Shown piece by piece: positions 1-14,817 of a DNA stretch of 64,000 bases. The notes beneath the pieces were generated by a model that made no database searches, was not told the DNA's origin, and saw nothing but the letters and a program-made list of their open reading frames with translations. The stretch is from Propionibacterium sp. oral taxon 192 str. F0372 (GTDB lineage: Bacteria > Actinomycetota > Actinomycetes > Propionibacteriales > Propionibacteriaceae). Each line of letters opens with the position of its first letter. Within the stretch, counting starts at the first letter, position 1. Location: positions 1-64,000 of the forward strand of contig NZ_KE340297.1 in the NCBI RefSeq assembly GCF_000413315.1. Direction: 5' to 3'. The position numbers and the translations under genes were made by a program.

Positions 1-30
1 GGTGTTGGGTTGGGGTGTGGTGATATACAC

Positions 31-82
31 AAAAGAAAATAAGCAGTGTTCCTCTACACACGTGTGTAGAGGAACACTGCTT
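31..82 (-). terminator. rRNA operon intrinsic terminator
   Basis: A perfect 20-bp inverted repeat (41-60 with 63-82) lies just past the 5S gene in the direction of minus-strand transcription. It is followed by a T-rich tract (complement of 31-40). This is a textbook rho-independent terminator that closes the 16S-23S-5S unit. Confidence 0.93.
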
Positions 83-87
83 AAAAG

Positions 88-204
88 TCCGGCAGCGTCC
101 TAGTCTCCCACAGAGTCCCCCCTGCAGTACAATCGGCGCTGAAAGGCTTAACTACCAGGTTCGGAATGGAACTGGGTGTTTCCCTCTCGCTATGGCCACC
201 GAAA
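88..204 (-). rRNA. rrf: 5S ribosomal RNA
   Basis: The minus strand reads from GGTGGCCATAGCGAGAGGGA through the conserved loop around CATTCCGAACCTGG to the 3' arm ending near GCTGCCGGAC, giving a canonical ~117-nt 5S rRNA. It is the last gene of the operon, about 65 nt after 23S. Ends are placed by pairing of the terminal stem and may be off by a few bases. Confidence 0.95.
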
Positions 205-270
205 CACTCTTCAGAATATCACCACAGATACCCTCAAAATCATACAGTGAACGCGTAACATCTTTGTAGG

Positions 271-5058
<4,788 letters not shown>

Positions 5059-5167
5059 AAACAGAGAACCGAATCACTGACCAATCCAATCCGAAAACTG
5101 GACAATCAATCACTCAAAGAAACCCAAACGAAAGAAGAAAAACCTTCCTCCGACAAGGCCAAAAAAA

Positions 5168-5205
5168 TGACTGTAAAGCACACTGTTGAGTTCTCAAAAT
5201 TCACA
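5168..5205 (-). promoter_or_regulatory. rRNA leader processing/antitermination element
   Basis: About 110-140 nt upstream of 16S the minus strand reads TGAGAACTCAACAGTGTGC. This matches the conserved leader element of actinobacterial rRNA operons, associated with RNase III processing and NusB-type antitermination. Assignment rests on sequence resemblance and position only. Confidence 0.7.
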
Positions 5206-5325
5206 CCCACCAACCCCAGAACCACAAAAGACCCCAGAACCAGCGACCAAACCAACACTAGCAACTTCTTTTCCCGGTTTCAAATCGGGAGCTTCCGAGC
5301 CAATCTTGATTCGAGTTGCCAAGCG

Positions 5326-5354
5326 AGCGTAGCAGACCTTGATCAACTCCGCAA
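5326..5354 (-). promoter_or_regulatory. rRNA operon promoter P2 (candidate)
   Basis: On the minus strand a -35-like TTGCGG (5349-5354) is followed after exactly 17 bp by a -10-like TACGCT (5326-5331), about 270 nt upstream of 16S. The position and the pairing with the leader element make it a plausible second rRNA promoter. Confidence 0.55.
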
Positions 5355-5410
5355 CTTGACAAGTTCGGTGCTGCTGTCATCGGGTGACCCCGCTTCAGGC
5401 AGCTCGATGA

Positions 5411-5439
5411 AATGTAGTCGCACTCCACTAAGGAGTCAA
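5411..5439 (-). promoter_or_regulatory. rRNA operon promoter P1 (candidate)
   Basis: On the minus strand a -35 TTGACT (5434-5439) and a -10 TACATT (5411-5416) are separated by 17 bp, close to the housekeeping sigma consensus. It lies 85 bp upstream of P2, giving the tandem-promoter layout common for rRNA operons. Confidence 0.65.
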
Positions 5440-6159
5440 ATCGGCTCGCGAAGCACCCTTGCCAGAACTCAAAATGCCTAGTGAGAGGGCGAATTTGGCT
5501 GCCCGATGCGCGCAAGATCATGCGGCACGGCATCTCATCGGAGACCACGCGGCCTATGAGGCCCAAGATTTGAGGGAGCGATGCGCAAGTGACTACGTCG
5601 TCCTGGCCGGTCATCATCCAACGATTCGCAGAACTCAGTAGTGACGCATGCAGACTGCGCGTGACAGCCCAGTTGCCGGAATCCCAGCGCTTACTTACCG
5701 CGACTGTGGCATTGAGTGCCCAGGGCTGGGATGAGCGGCGGTCATGTTCTTCCCAGAAGACTCACCTGTGTCGTCGTGACTGTTGAACGCCTGCGACTGA
5801 AATCTCACCCGGTCACAGGGAGGGATGCCGCTACCAGTGTGATCGGAAGCAGCGTCTTGTAGCCGGGAACCCATCGGCCCGTCGTTGCGAGGCCCACCCC
5901 GCGATCAGGTTGCGACCTTTCGCAACCTGGGTATCTAGCACCTCACGAAACCAGCCCGGCACACTGCTTGGCTGCCACAAGGTTTGAACCGGATGACAAG
6001 ACCCACGAGGAATTGCCCAACCCAGGCCAAGCGAGGGTCTGTGATGCCTATCGCGCGATTGGTAGCCCCACTCCCCCTGTGGTAACGTGTCCCGTCGCGT
6101 GTGTGCAGGTTCCCTGATCACACGAACCCAGTGCCAACGAAGTAGAAGAGGCTGTAAAA
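5440..6159. other. Gene-free stretch between rRNA promoter and rpsT
   Basis: These 720 bp carry no reading frame that I recognise and no tRNA-like cloverleaf. The only signal is a promoter-like pair facing rpsT near the right end: TTGGTA (6059-6064) and TAACGT (6083-6088), spaced 18 bp, about 70 nt before the rpsT start. Confidence 0.5.
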
Positions 6160-6420
6160 GTGGCTAACATCAAGTCGCAGAAGAAGCGCATCCTGACCAA
6201 CGCCAAGGCGACCGCTAGGAACAAGGCAGTCAAGTCCGAGCTGCGCACTCACATCCGTAAGTTCCGTGAGGCCGCTGCCGCCGGTGACGTGGAGAAAGCC
6301 CAAGAGTACGCGCGCATCGCCAACCGCGCCCTCGACAAGGCCGCTTCCAAAGGCGTCATCCACCGCAACCAAGCTGCGAACCGCAAGTCCGCTATCTCGA
6401 TTCGCGCTGCCGCGCTCTGA
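6160..6420 (+). CDS. rpsT: 30S ribosomal protein S20
   Basis: An 86-residue basic protein starting [14 protein letters not shown], the N-terminal signature of S20, which binds the 5' domain of 16S rRNA during early 30S assembly. Length matches the family (85-88). The start is a GTG preceded by a purine-rich stretch (AGAAGAGG). It stands alone: the rRNA operon lies divergently upstream and holA convergently downstream, and a strong hairpin terminator follows the stop by about 30 nt. A promoter-like TTGGTA-18-TAACGT lies roughly 70 nt upstream. Confidence 0.97.
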   Translation: MANIKSQKKRILTNAKATARNKAVKSELRTHIRKFREAAAAGDVEKAQEYARIANRALDKAASKGVIHRNQAANRKSAISIRAAAL

Positions 6421-6447
6421 ACCGGGAGATACACCAGGCAAACCTCG

Positions 6448-6483
6448 AAGCGCCTCGATCCAACTGGGTGATCGAGGCGCTTT
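6448..6483 (+). terminator. rpsT intrinsic terminator
   Basis: A perfect 13-bp inverted repeat (6448-6460 with 6470-6482) with a 9-nt loop ends in a short T run just after rpsT. There is no T tract on the other strand, so it serves rpsT rather than holA. Confidence 0.85.
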
Positions 6484-6640
6484 GACGTGCCCGAGAGATT
6501 TCTGCTCGCCACCTTGTTTGGCGACCCATGTGCGGTCAGCTGTAGGAATGCAGTTGGCACCGGTCATCCTGACGCGACCTATGGCGGAGTGACACCCGGC
6601 GATGCCCGCCGGAGCGCAGCCGTCGATTCAACGAGTCGTC

Positions 6641-7657
6641 TCAGCGTTTCCCACTTCTGGCCCTCTCCACAGACAGCATCATCTGTTCCAACGCGAAGTG
6701 GGCATTTGCTGCGCCGCCTTTGACCTGCTGGTCTGCATGGGCAACCGCCAGGATCGCCTCAGCCACCGCATCCGGGCGCCAGGAGCGCACATATTTCCGG
6801 AAGTCCTTCAGCTTCCACGGCGGAACGCCCACTTGACGTGCGATGTCACCATCGGGCATGGCGGAATTGTGCAGATCAAGGTACTTCCCCAGCGATCTAA
6901 GAGAGGAAGCCAGTGAGCTTGTGACCATGACCGGGGAACAGCCCGTGTCCAATGCCCAACGCAGCTTCTCCAGCCCCTCCCCGACCCGGCCAGCCATCAC
7001 ATCATCGGTCACCGCGAAGCTGGTCACCTCGGCCCTACCAGCGAAGAACTTACGGACAACCTCGACGGTGATCGTTCCACCCTCGTGATCCGATCCCAAC
7101 TGCTCTAGGCCTGCCACGAGGGCCCGCAGGTCATTGCCCACCGCCTCAATCAGCCCGGTAATGGCCTCCTCATCGATCCGGATCCGCGCACGTCGGGCCT
7201 CCCTGGCCAAGAACCGCGGAAGTTCCCAGGGCTTCACCGGATCAGCCTTCTCAATGGATACTTTGGCTTTCCGCAACGCGTCCAGAACACCCCTTCCCCT
7301 GGATCCACCGCCATGCACCAGGACTAGGCATAGTTCGGGGTGGGGGGCTACGGCGGCGGCGGTCAACTGCGGGACGACCTCCGTGGGAATACTTGCCAGT
7401 TCCCGCACGACGACGATGGCATGGGGAGCGAACAGACTGCCCCCGATGATGTCCGAGAGCCTGCCGTCCACCAGGTCGGTCGCGTTGACATCGTTGAACT
7501 CCGACTCCGGTTGCTCTGCACGCGCAGCTGCAACCCTGCCTGCGACTACTCGATCCGACAGCAGTGATTCGGAGCCCAGCACTAGCAACGAGGTGCCGAA
7601 GACGGATTCACCAACCACATGAACATTGTGCCATCCACCATCGGTGGCTCTGTTCAT
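6641..7657 (-). CDS. holA: DNA polymerase III delta subunit
   Basis: Delta subunit of the clamp loader, which opens the beta sliding clamp for loading onto primed DNA. The protein (about 338 residues from the chosen start) shows the HolA layout: an N-terminal RecA-like fold opening with LLVLGSESLLSDRVV, a middle part with KPWELPRFLAREARR, and a C-terminal collar domain with QVGVPPWKLKDFRKYVRSW and FALEQMMLSVE. No Walker A motif is expected in delta. The frame stays open a further 17 codons upstream, but homologous sequence begins later, so the internal ATG at 7657 is preferred; a GTG slightly downstream is also possible. It sits next to comEC-comEA, the usual bacterial order, with a UxaE-like gene inserted between. 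Confidence 0.92.
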   Translation of the reverse strand: MNRATDGGWHNVHVVGESVFGTSLLVLGSESLLSDRVVAGRVAAARAEQPESEFNDVNATDLVDGRLSDIIGGSLFAPHAIVVVRELASIPTEVVPQLTAAAVAPHPELCLVLVHGGGSRGRGVLDALRKAKVSIEKADPVKPWELPRFLAREARRARIRIDEEAITGLIEAVGNDLRALVAGLEQLGSDHEGGTITVEVVRKFFAGRAEVTSFAVTDDVMAGRVGEGLEKLRWALDTGCSPVMVTSSLASSLRSLGKYLDLHNSAMPDGDIARQVGVPPWKLKDFRKYVRSWRPDAVAEAILAVAHADQQVKGGAANAHFALEQMMLSVERARSGKR

Positions 7658-7753
7658 TCCAGTGGTTGAAACCGTGGCAACGATGCTCGGCAACCAGCTG
7701 GCAACCATCAGCCGATCCTAGGGTGGAGCCGAGAGCCACAACAGGAGGATTCA

Positions 7754-9001
7754 ATGACCATCGCACGGTTTTCCATGGGTGCTGGTGACCGTTTCGGTAC
7801 CGAGGGAGCAGCTCAAGTCGCGGCATTCGAGAAAATCCAGGCAGACGGTGTCGAAGTGGACATTGTCTGGAACAAGTCCAACCGTGAGCACGTAACCGTT
7901 GGTACCACTCCCGCAGACCAGCGCGCAGCCGCCGAGGCCGCCATCGCCCGCACTGGGTATTCCCGCCCCTATTACATCGATGCTGACCACGTCGGGATGG
8001 ACAACGTCGACTGGTTCATCGGGCACAGTAACTTCTACACCATTGATGTCACCAACTGCATCGGACGCTCGGCGACTCCGGAATCTGCTGCGGCATTCCG
8101 GGAGCGTTCCCAGCAGCTACTAGGCAGCTTCACTCCCGAAGGATCGAACCAGTCCATTGACATCACCCCGGAGGTACTGGATCGCTTCATCACCAAGTAC
8201 CTGTTTGCGGTGGAGGAGGCCGGCCGCATCTACGAGCATGTAAAGGCCAGCGGTGCTGTCCTCGGCCATGTCGAGGTGGCGATGGACGAATCCCCCGAGA
8301 CCCAGGGTCCCGATGATCTGTTCATCGTGCTGGCCGAGATCAAGCATCTGGGGATTCCGGCCGACACCGTCGCGGTGAAATTCCGTGGCAGGTTCAACAA
8401 GGGCGTTGACTACGTGGGGGATGTGGATGCCTTCCTGGAGGAGTTCCGCACCGATGTTGCGGTGATTGGTCACGCGATCACCGAGTTCGGGCTACACGAG
8501 AACCTCAAGATCTCGGTGCACACCGGTTCGGATAAATTCTCCCTCTACCCTGGCATGGGTCGTATCGTCCGGGAACTCGGCGCGGGCCTGCATCTGAAGA
8601 CAGCGGGCACCTCGTGGCTGGAGGAACTCATCGGTCTCGCCGAGGCCGACGGTGAAGGGCTGGCCATCGCCAAGGATATTTACCGCATGGCCCACGAGCA
8701 CAGGGAGGAACTGGTTGCTCCGTATGCCGACGTCATCGACATCAACTTCGCCGCACTGCCCTCCCCCGACGAGGTCGACGGATGGGACTCCAAGAAATAC
8801 GTCGATACCTTGCGCCACGACCAGTCGAACCCATCTTACGACCCCAACGTGCGTCAGCTGCTACACGTCGGATACAAGATGGCGGCAAGGATGGGTGAGC
8901 GCTTCACCGATGCTCTTGAAATCTACCGTGCCGACATCGAACGCAATGTGACCGAGAACCTTTACGAACGTCATCTGAAGCCCTTGTTCCGCGCCGACTG
9001 A
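7754..9001 (+). CDS. Tagaturonate epimerase (UxaE) family protein
   Basis: A 415-residue soluble protein resembling the UxaE family (Pfam UxaE), whose characterised member interconverts D-tagaturonate and D-fructuronate in uronate catabolism. Family-like features are the N-terminal MGAGDRFGTEGAAQ, the mid-region VAVKFRGRFNKGVDY and the C-terminal ISVHTGSDKFSLYPGMGR followed by GLHLKTAGTSWLEE, which carry His/Asp/Lys residues expected for a metal-dependent sugar-acid epimerase. A strong ribosome site (AGGAGG) lies 7 nt before the ATG. No other uronate gene is nearby and the gene sits alone between holA and comEC, so the substrate is inferred only from the family. Confidence 0.72.
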   Translation: MTIARFSMGAGDRFGTEGAAQVAAFEKIQADGVEVDIVWNKSNREHVTVGTTPADQRAAAEAAIARTGYSRPYYIDADHVGMDNVDWFIGHSNFYTIDVTNCIGRSATPESAAAFRERSQQLLGSFTPEGSNQSIDITPEVLDRFITKYLFAVEEAGRIYEHVKASGAVLGHVEVAMDESPETQGPDDLFIVLAEIKHLGIPADTVAVKFRGRFNKGVDYVGDVDAFLEEFRTDVAVIGHAITEFGLHENLKISVHTGSDKFSLYPGMGRIVRELGAGLHLKTAGTSWLEELIGLAEADGEGLAIAKDIYRMAHEHREELVAPYADVIDINFAALPSPDEVDGWDSKKYVDTLRHDQSNPSYDPNVRQLLHVGYKMAARMGERFTDALEIYRADIERNVTENLYERHLKPLFRAD

Positions 9002-9066
9002 TTTCGGCACCTGCTGATCATCAGTGCTCACCTGCGTGAGCAGCGCTTCTGTGGCGCAGCCCACGG

Positions 9067-11313
9067 TCATTTGGTGGTCATGATTCCGGTCAGTCCGCAG
9101 GCAATAGCCACCGCCCCGTCGGTGTCGGTACGCAGCACCCGGGCGCCGGTGGCGCCAGCGGTTTCCAGGGCCCGTTTCGTGGGATGCCCATAATCGTTGT
9201 CGGCACCAACCTGGATGATTGAAACCTTAGGGCTCGCAGCCTCGACGAGTTCGATAACCTGCTTGGCTGAACCGTGGTGCGGGACCATGTAGACATCTAC
9301 GTCCACCGGTCGCCTCTCCTCCAAAAGTCTGTTCTGCCCCGATATCTCAATATCACCGGTGACCAGCGTCGTCACCCCGCAGTTGGCGACTACCCCCACG
9401 ATTCCGGCATCGTTTTCTGCGGCACTCTCCTCCGTGTCCTTGCCGACAGTGCCCGGAATCGGTCCGCTGGCCAGAGTCGTCCACTCAAGCTCACCGACGC
9501 GAACGACCTGGCCCGGCGTTGCAGGAGTCGGCGTAAGACCCAGGGTCCGCTCCACGATCAATCGGCTCTTTTCGTCGCCCACCATCACCATGCCCACCCG
9601 CCGGGTTGCTAATGCCTCCACACCCCCGATGTGATCGGCATGGGGATGACTGAGCACCAGCAACGGAACGAGGTCGATTGCCAGCGAGTCGAGACATCGG
9701 TCGAGGGCCTTCGAGTCCGGACCGGTGTCGACGAGCACCGCACTGTGATCGTCAACCCGGAACACTTGAGCAGATCCCTGCCCAACGTCGCAGGCAACCA
9801 TGGACCACTGGCCGGGCCACCCGTATTGCGGGGGCGGAACCGCGACCCCCACCAGCATAATCGCCACGCTGACCAATGTCGTCCGACGACGCCCCAGGAT
9901 GTGCGGTATTCCCCACTGCCCCAGCAGTAGGCAAACAGCGGCCAACAGCAGGAGAGCCGGCGCGGATGCGGGCCATCGCCAACTGGCGCCGGGAGCATCC
10001 GCCAGCAACCGCGAGGCGAGCAGAACAGGTTGCACGCACCACCCCGCACACCAGCCGATAAGCCCGGCCAGTGGTGGGCAGACCAGGGATGTCACCGCAG
10101 CACATAGCCCCAGCACGGTGGCTGGGCCGATAAAGGGTCCCACGAAAAGATTCGCGATGACTCCAACCAGCGACACTTGCTCGGACAGCGCAGTGACCAA
10201 GGGTTGGGTGGCAAGCTGCGCGGCCAATGTGACGGTCACCGATTCCCGGATCCACGTCGGCATCCTTTCGGAGGCAGACTCGGCCCAGCCCGAGCCCCAC
10301 CACACAATGCCTGCGGTGGCAGCCGCCGACAAAGCAAATCCCCATGACCGGGAGAGCCAGGGATCCAAGAAGAGCAGGATCACCACGGCCACGCACAGAT
10401 CTCTCAGCGATCCTCCTCGGACGCGCCCCGTGCCCGTTGCCGTGAGGGCAATCAGCCCCATCACCGCTGCCCGCAGCACACTCGGCTCAGCGCGACAGGT
10501 GATGACGAAGACCACGGTCGCAATCATTGCAACGATCCGAAGCCACCACCCACGCACCCCGCAACCACGGGCCAGCCACCCGACGAAGAACAGAGTCAGC
10601 GAAAAATTTGACCCGCTGACCGCCAGCACATGGGTGAGTCCGGTGAGCCGGAAGTCCTCGACGATCCGCTCACCAAGCCCCGATGTGTCGCCGACCACCA
10701 AGGAAGGAACAAGTCCCGCCTGATCGGTGGGTGATCGGGACATTGCATCGACTAGGCCCCGGCGAAGGGCGTTGGACAGCCGGTGCAGTTCGTTAGGTTG
10801 CCCCACAGCGGTGATCTCTCCGATCACTTTGATCGAGCCCACCGATCTAGTTGCTGGCCGAGGAGCCCTGCCGATACCACTGATCTCCACTGCAGAGCCG
10901 ACAGGAGGCAACTTGGTGTCCCCTGCGACGAGGATCTCCGCTGGCAGGTTGCCGCTCCATGTTCCGTCGGCACTGTGCACAGTGCTCAATTGCACTGCGA
11001 CGAGTTGTGCACCTCCACGATGGGCGTCAAGGATGACCGGCTCCGAGCGCAGTCGGACCGTCGCATCGATGTGCGCCCCAGCTTCCATCCAAACCGCAGG
11101 CGGCGTTCTGGTAAGGACAAGTACCCATCCGCTGCTGGCCAGCCCGCACATGACGGCAGCGCTACATGCAGCCAGGGCCCTGGGCCGGGACCGGAACAAC
11201 CATGCCGCCACCACGACAACCACCAAGAGCGGAATCAGCCACCGCAGTTCACCAGTGACTAACCAGCAACAGCCCCAGGACACCAACGCCACTGGCGCCA
11301 ACCGGGTATCCAT
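9067..11313 (-). CDS. comEC: ComEC/Rec2 DNA-uptake channel protein
   Basis: Integral membrane protein that in competent bacteria carries single-stranded DNA across the cytoplasmic membrane. About 748 residues. N-terminal membrane segments are followed by an OB-like part (IDATVRLRSEPVIL), the Competence domain with many hydrophobic helices (TGLTHVLAVSGSNFSLTLFF; LSRSWGFALSAAATAGIVWW), and a C-terminal metallo-beta-lactamase domain with LVLSHPHADHIGG. The ATG at 11313 lies one base after the comEA stop, so the two are co-translated; the longer open frame overlapping comEA is not used. Whether this organism is transformable cannot be told from this locus. Confidence 0.93.
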   Translation of the reverse strand: MDTRLAPVALVSWGCCWLVTGELRWLIPLLVVVVVAAWLFRSRPRALAACSAAVMCGLASSGWVLVLTRTPPAVWMEAGAHIDATVRLRSEPVILDAHRGGAQLVAVQLSTVHSADGTWSGNLPAEILVAGDTKLPPVGSAVEISGIGRAPRPATRSVGSIKVIGEITAVGQPNELHRLSNALRRGLVDAMSRSPTDQAGLVPSLVVGDTSGLGERIVEDFRLTGLTHVLAVSGSNFSLTLFFVGWLARGCGVRGWWLRIVAMIATVVFVITCRAEPSVLRAAVMGLIALTATGTGRVRGGSLRDLCVAVVILLFLDPWLSRSWGFALSAAATAGIVWWGSGWAESASERMPTWIRESVTVTLAAQLATQPLVTALSEQVSLVGVIANLFVGPFIGPATVLGLCAAVTSLVCPPLAGLIGWCAGWCVQPVLLASRLLADAPGASWRWPASAPALLLLAAVCLLLGQWGIPHILGRRRTTLVSVAIMLVGVAVPPPQYGWPGQWSMVACDVGQGSAQVFRVDDHSAVLVDTGPDSKALDRCLDSLAIDLVPLLVLSHPHADHIGGVEALATRRVGMVMVGDEKSRLIVERTLGLTPTPATPGQVVRVGELEWTTLASGPIPGTVGKDTEESAAENDAGIVGVVANCGVTTLVTGDIEISGQNRLLEERRPVDVDVYMVPHHGSAKQVIELVEAASPKVSIIQVGADNDYGHPTKRALETAGATGARVLRTDTDGAVAIACGLTGIMTTK

Positions 11314-11314
11314 T

Positions 11315-12166
11315 TCATACCTCGACGAGGTCGGCAAGTTTGGCGTAGGTCTTAGCACCCACCCCATCGATCTCCTGGAGTTGGGCAACCGAGGTGAACC
11401 GGCCGTGAGCTTCCCGCCAATCAATGATCTTTTTGGCCATCACCGGCCCAACGCCGGGCAGAGCCTCTAAGTTTGCGGCAGTTGCCATATTGAGATTCAA
11501 CTTACCGCCACCGGCCGACTGTGCAGATTCCCCGACCGGCCCAGCCGGAGCCCCAGTACGCAGCTCACCACGCGGGGAATCGTGAGTACCGATAATCAGC
11601 TGGGCGCCGTCAGGCACCTGTGCGGCAAGATTGAGCTCTCCTGGATCGGCCTGCGAGCCAAGACCTCCGGCAGCTGCGATCGCATCGGCGACCCGGGAAC
11701 CCTTGGGTAGACTCACCACCCCAGGACTGGCCACAGCACCAATCACGTGCACCGTGATTGATTCGACCACCGACGATGGCGTAGCGACTGGGCTGGCCGT
11801 CGATGTCACCACACTCGCGACGGCCTCAGGAACCTGGTGACCAGCGGCCCCCATGACCCGGTAAGCAGCGAAGCACAGCAACGCCACGCACAGGGTGATC
11901 ACCACCCCAAGATGGACCCGGGTGAACTCGACAAGTCGCGCGACCGATCCAGTTCGCCCATTGTTGTTCATCTCCAGAGCATCGCCGATGTCCTCGCTGG
12001 TCACCAGGACATCGACCAGGTCATCCTCAAGGCCGGGTTCCGGTGACGGTTCGGCTCGCGCAGTAGCGATCCGTCTTGGGTGCCCCGGAACCGGACCATC
12101 GCCGATGATGGCGCGGATCCGGGCTTCCTGCTCCCCAGGGGAGTGTTTGCTGCTCGGTGGCTTCAC
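11315..12166 (-). CDS. comEA: ComEA family DNA-binding competence protein
   Basis: A 283-residue protein with a cytosolic N-terminus, one membrane helix (about residues 90-112, LGVVITLCVALLCFAAYRV), an SLBB domain (ITVHVIGAVASPGVVSLPKG) and a C-terminal helix-hairpin-helix pair (LNLNMATAANLEALPGVGPV; LQEIDGVGAKTYAKL). In transformation ComEA binds incoming double-stranded DNA outside the membrane and passes it to ComEC, whose gene follows after one base. The start is GTG; leuS ends 64 bp upstream on the same strand. The cytosolic N-terminal part (about 85 residues) is long but common in actinobacteria. Confidence 0.93.
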   Translation of the reverse strand: MKPPSSKHSPGEQEARIRAIIGDGPVPGHPRRIATARAEPSPEPGLEDDLVDVLVTSEDIGDALEMNNNGRTGSVARLVEFTRVHLGVVITLCVALLCFAAYRVMGAAGHQVPEAVASVVTSTASPVATPSSVVESITVHVIGAVASPGVVSLPKGSRVADAIAAAGGLGSQADPGELNLAAQVPDGAQLIIGTHDSPRGELRTGAPAGPVGESAQSAGGGKLNLNMATAANLEALPGVGPVMAKKIIDWREAHGRFTSVAQLQEIDGVGAKTYAKLADLVEV

Positions 12167-12229
12167 ACCAAGATGATGGTCGCCCGAACCCCGGAACGTT
12201 CAGCAGGTCACCACGTTGTGGAAAAGTCC

Positions 12230-14719
12230 TCAGTTGGCGGGAACCAAAGAGACCATCCTCGGCAGCCGACAGATCACCTTGGCCACCTCACGACCAGCCA
12301 GCGACCGCTGCACGTTGGGATCGGCCAGCGCCACAGCCGTCGCTTCCTGTTCGGTGATCCCGGGAGCGATCTCGATCTTGGCACGTACCTTGCCCTGGAC
12401 CTGCACAACCATGGTCACCGACTCGGTGACCAGCAGCTGCGGATCAGGAACCGGCCATGTCGAATTGGCCACCGAGGGTTCCTCCCCGAGTACCTCCCAC
12501 ATCTCCTCAGCTACATAGGGAGCGACCAGACTCAGCGCCTGGGCGGTGAACCGCACCGCCTCACGAACGGCCGGGTCTGATGGACCGCAACCGGTATCGA
12601 TGGCCTTGCGAGTGGCATTGACCAGCTCCATCACCCTGGCCACAGCAACATTGAATCGGCCCAGACCGATGAGCTCGGTTATGTCGCTGATGGTACGGTG
12701 AGTGACCCTGCGCAAAGCCTGGTCACCTGTGCCCGGATCCACATCCTTGGGCGAGGTGACATCGGTCGCCAGACGGTGGGCGCGCTGGAGGAATTTCAGG
12801 GAGGAACCCGGCGAGACATCGGCCCAGTCGATGTCATCCTCCGGGGGGCCTGCGAAGACGACCGTCAACCGCACCGCATCGACACCGAACTCATCGATCT
12901 GCTTGCCGAGGTCCACCCCGTTGCCCAGAGATTTCGACATCGCCTTGCCCTGGTTGATCACCTGTCCCTGGTTGAGCAGGCGCTTCATCGGCTCGTCGAA
13001 GTCAATCATGCCCATGTCCCGCAGAACCTTGGCGACAAAGCGGAGATAAAGCAGGTGCAAGATGGCGTGCTCCACGCCACCGACATACTGGGCCACCGGC
13101 ATCCACGCGGCGAGGTCAGCGCCGTCGAAGGGAGCCATGACGAGGCCTGGGGAACAGTAGCGGTAAAAGTACCAGGAGGAGTCGACGAAGGTGTCCATGG
13201 TGTCGGTATCCCGCTCGGCATCCGCGCCACAGCGCGGGCAGGCCACCTCACGCCATCCAGCAGCCGCCTCACCTGCGAGCGGGGACGTGCCCTTCGGGGC
13301 GAGATCGGCCCCACGCAGATCTGGCAGTTCGACAGGAAGTTGGTCATCGGGTACCGGGACCTCGCCGCAGGACGAGCAGTGGATGATCGGGATGGGGCAT
13401 CCCCAGAAGCGCTGACGGCTCAGCAACCAATCACGCAACCGATAGGTGATGGTGGCCCGGCCGGTTCCGCGTTCAGCGAGTACCTCGAGCACCCGGGCAA
13501 TGCCGGATTTCTTGTCATCCAGCCCGTCCAGCGGACCGGAGTTCACATACACACCATCGCCCGCGGTTGCCACGCCAGATTCGGTGGGATCGGCCTCGCC
13601 GGTCTCAATGACCACCCGGACCGGCAGGTCGTGGGCTCGGGCGAAGTCAAGGTCGCGCTGGTCATGAGCGGGAACCGCCATGATCGCGCCAGTGCCGTAG
13701 TCAGACAGCACATAGTCGGCGGCCAGCAGTGGAATTTTCTCCCCGTTCACCGGATTGGTAGCGTACGCCCCCAAGAAGACACCGGTCTTGTCGTGGGTGG
13801 TCGACTGCCGCTCGATCTCGGTAGTCTTCTTGACCGCCTCAAGGTAGGCCTCGAAAGCCGGGCGCTGCTCATCGCTGACCAATTCGTCGGCCAGCGGGGC
13901 ATCAGGGGCGACGACCATGAAGGTCGCTCCGTAGAGGGTATCGGGGCGGGTGGTGAACACGGTGATCGGCTCATCGCGACCGTCGACGACGAAGTCGACG
14001 TGGGCACCCTCAGAGCGACCAATCCAGTTACGCTGCATAGCAAGCACTCGGGAGGGCCAGCCCTCTTCAAGCTGGTCCATATCATCCAGCAGTTGCTGAG
14101 CGTAATCGGTGATCCTGAAATACCATTGATTCAGTTCGCGTTTGGTGACCGCGGTGTGGCATCGTTCGCACTCACCGTTCACGACCTGCTCGTTGGCCAG
14201 CACCGTTTGGTCTTCGGGACACCAGTTGACAAAGCCATCCTTGCGGTAAGCCAGCCCACGCTCGAAGAAACGCAAGAACAGCCACTGGGTCCAGCGGTAA
14301 TATTCCGGATCCGAGGTGTGCAGTTCCCTCGTCCAGTCCAAGGACAGTCCATAGCGTTTGAAGGAAGTCTTCTGCGTCTCAATGTTGGCGTAGGTCCACT
14401 CGGCGGGGTGAGTGTTGTTGCGGATGGCTGCGTTCTCCGCAGGTAGCCCGAAAGAGTCCCAGCCAATCGGGTGCATCACCTCATATCCCTGCATCCGCCA
14501 TAGGCGGGCTGGTACGTCACCCATCGCATAGGCCTCTGCGTGACCCATGTGGAGGTCGCCCGAAGGGTATGGGAACATGTCGAGGACATAGCGGTGGGGC
14601 TTGGGTGAATCGTTGCGGGCCTCGAAGGTCCGATCCCGTTCCCAGAATGCCTGCCACTTCACTTGGGCCGCTGCGGCGTCGTAACCGGCCTTCTCCGGGG
14701 CCTCACCTGATGGGCTCAC
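12230..14719 (-). CDS. leuS: Leucyl-tRNA synthetase
   Basis: Class I aminoacyl-tRNA synthetase charging tRNA-Leu. The 829-residue protein has the HIGH-type signature HMGH at 57-60, an editing (CP1) domain with [18 protein letters not shown], paired zinc-like CPED/CERCH and [13 protein letters not shown] segments, and the KMSKS loop as KAMSKSLGN near residue 590. The C-terminal domain ends in [16 protein letters not shown], typical of LeuS. The start is GTG with a GAGGAG ribosome site 9 nt upstream. No T-box leader is visible. A long frame on the opposite strand is a codon-bias shadow. Confidence 0.97.
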   Translation of the reverse strand: MSPSGEAPEKAGYDAAAAQVKWQAFWERDRTFEARNDSPKPHRYVLDMFPYPSGDLHMGHAEAYAMGDVPARLWRMQGYEVMHPIGWDSFGLPAENAAIRNNTHPAEWTYANIETQKTSFKRYGLSLDWTRELHTSDPEYYRWTQWLFLRFFERGLAYRKDGFVNWCPEDQTVLANEQVVNGECERCHTAVTKRELNQWYFRITDYAQQLLDDMDQLEEGWPSRVLAMQRNWIGRSEGAHVDFVVDGRDEPITVFTTRPDTLYGATFMVVAPDAPLADELVSDEQRPAFEAYLEAVKKTTEIERQSTTHDKTGVFLGAYATNPVNGEKIPLLAADYVLSDYGTGAIMAVPAHDQRDLDFARAHDLPVRVVIETGEADPTESGVATAGDGVYVNSGPLDGLDDKKSGIARVLEVLAERGTGRATITYRLRDWLLSRQRFWGCPIPIIHCSSCGEVPVPDDQLPVELPDLRGADLAPKGTSPLAGEAAAGWREVACPRCGADAERDTDTMDTFVDSSWYFYRYCSPGLVMAPFDGADLAAWMPVAQYVGGVEHAILHLLYLRFVAKVLRDMGMIDFDEPMKRLLNQGQVINQGKAMSKSLGNGVDLGKQIDEFGVDAVRLTVVFAGPPEDDIDWADVSPGSSLKFLQRAHRLATDVTSPKDVDPGTGDQALRRVTHRTISDITELIGLGRFNVAVARVMELVNATRKAIDTGCGPSDPAVREAVRFTAQALSLVAPYVAEEMWEVLGEEPSVANSTWPVPDPQLLVTESVTMVVQVQGKVRAKIEIAPGITEQEATAVALADPNVQRSLAGREVAKVICRLPRMVSLVPAN

Positions 14720-14817
14720 TGTTCGATGCTCCTCTTTGCCGTGATCGGCCCCTCACCTTGATGGGCTCGGGACACATAGCAATCAGAGTCTAACCGTGGA
14801 GCATCCGTGACTCACAC

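Noticed and set aside
5258-5617. 119-codon minus-strand frame upstream of 16S
   Set aside because: It covers both candidate rRNA promoters, has no ribosome site and resembles no family; chance frame in a G+C-rich region.
12698-14446. 582-codon plus-strand frame
   Set aside because: Exact antisense of leuS; arises from third-position G/C bias. No start signal or family match.
14720-14817. T-box leader upstream of leuS
   Set aside because: The gap is under 100 bp and lacks a T-box motif or terminator/antiterminator pair; valS and thrC upstream regions are equally short.
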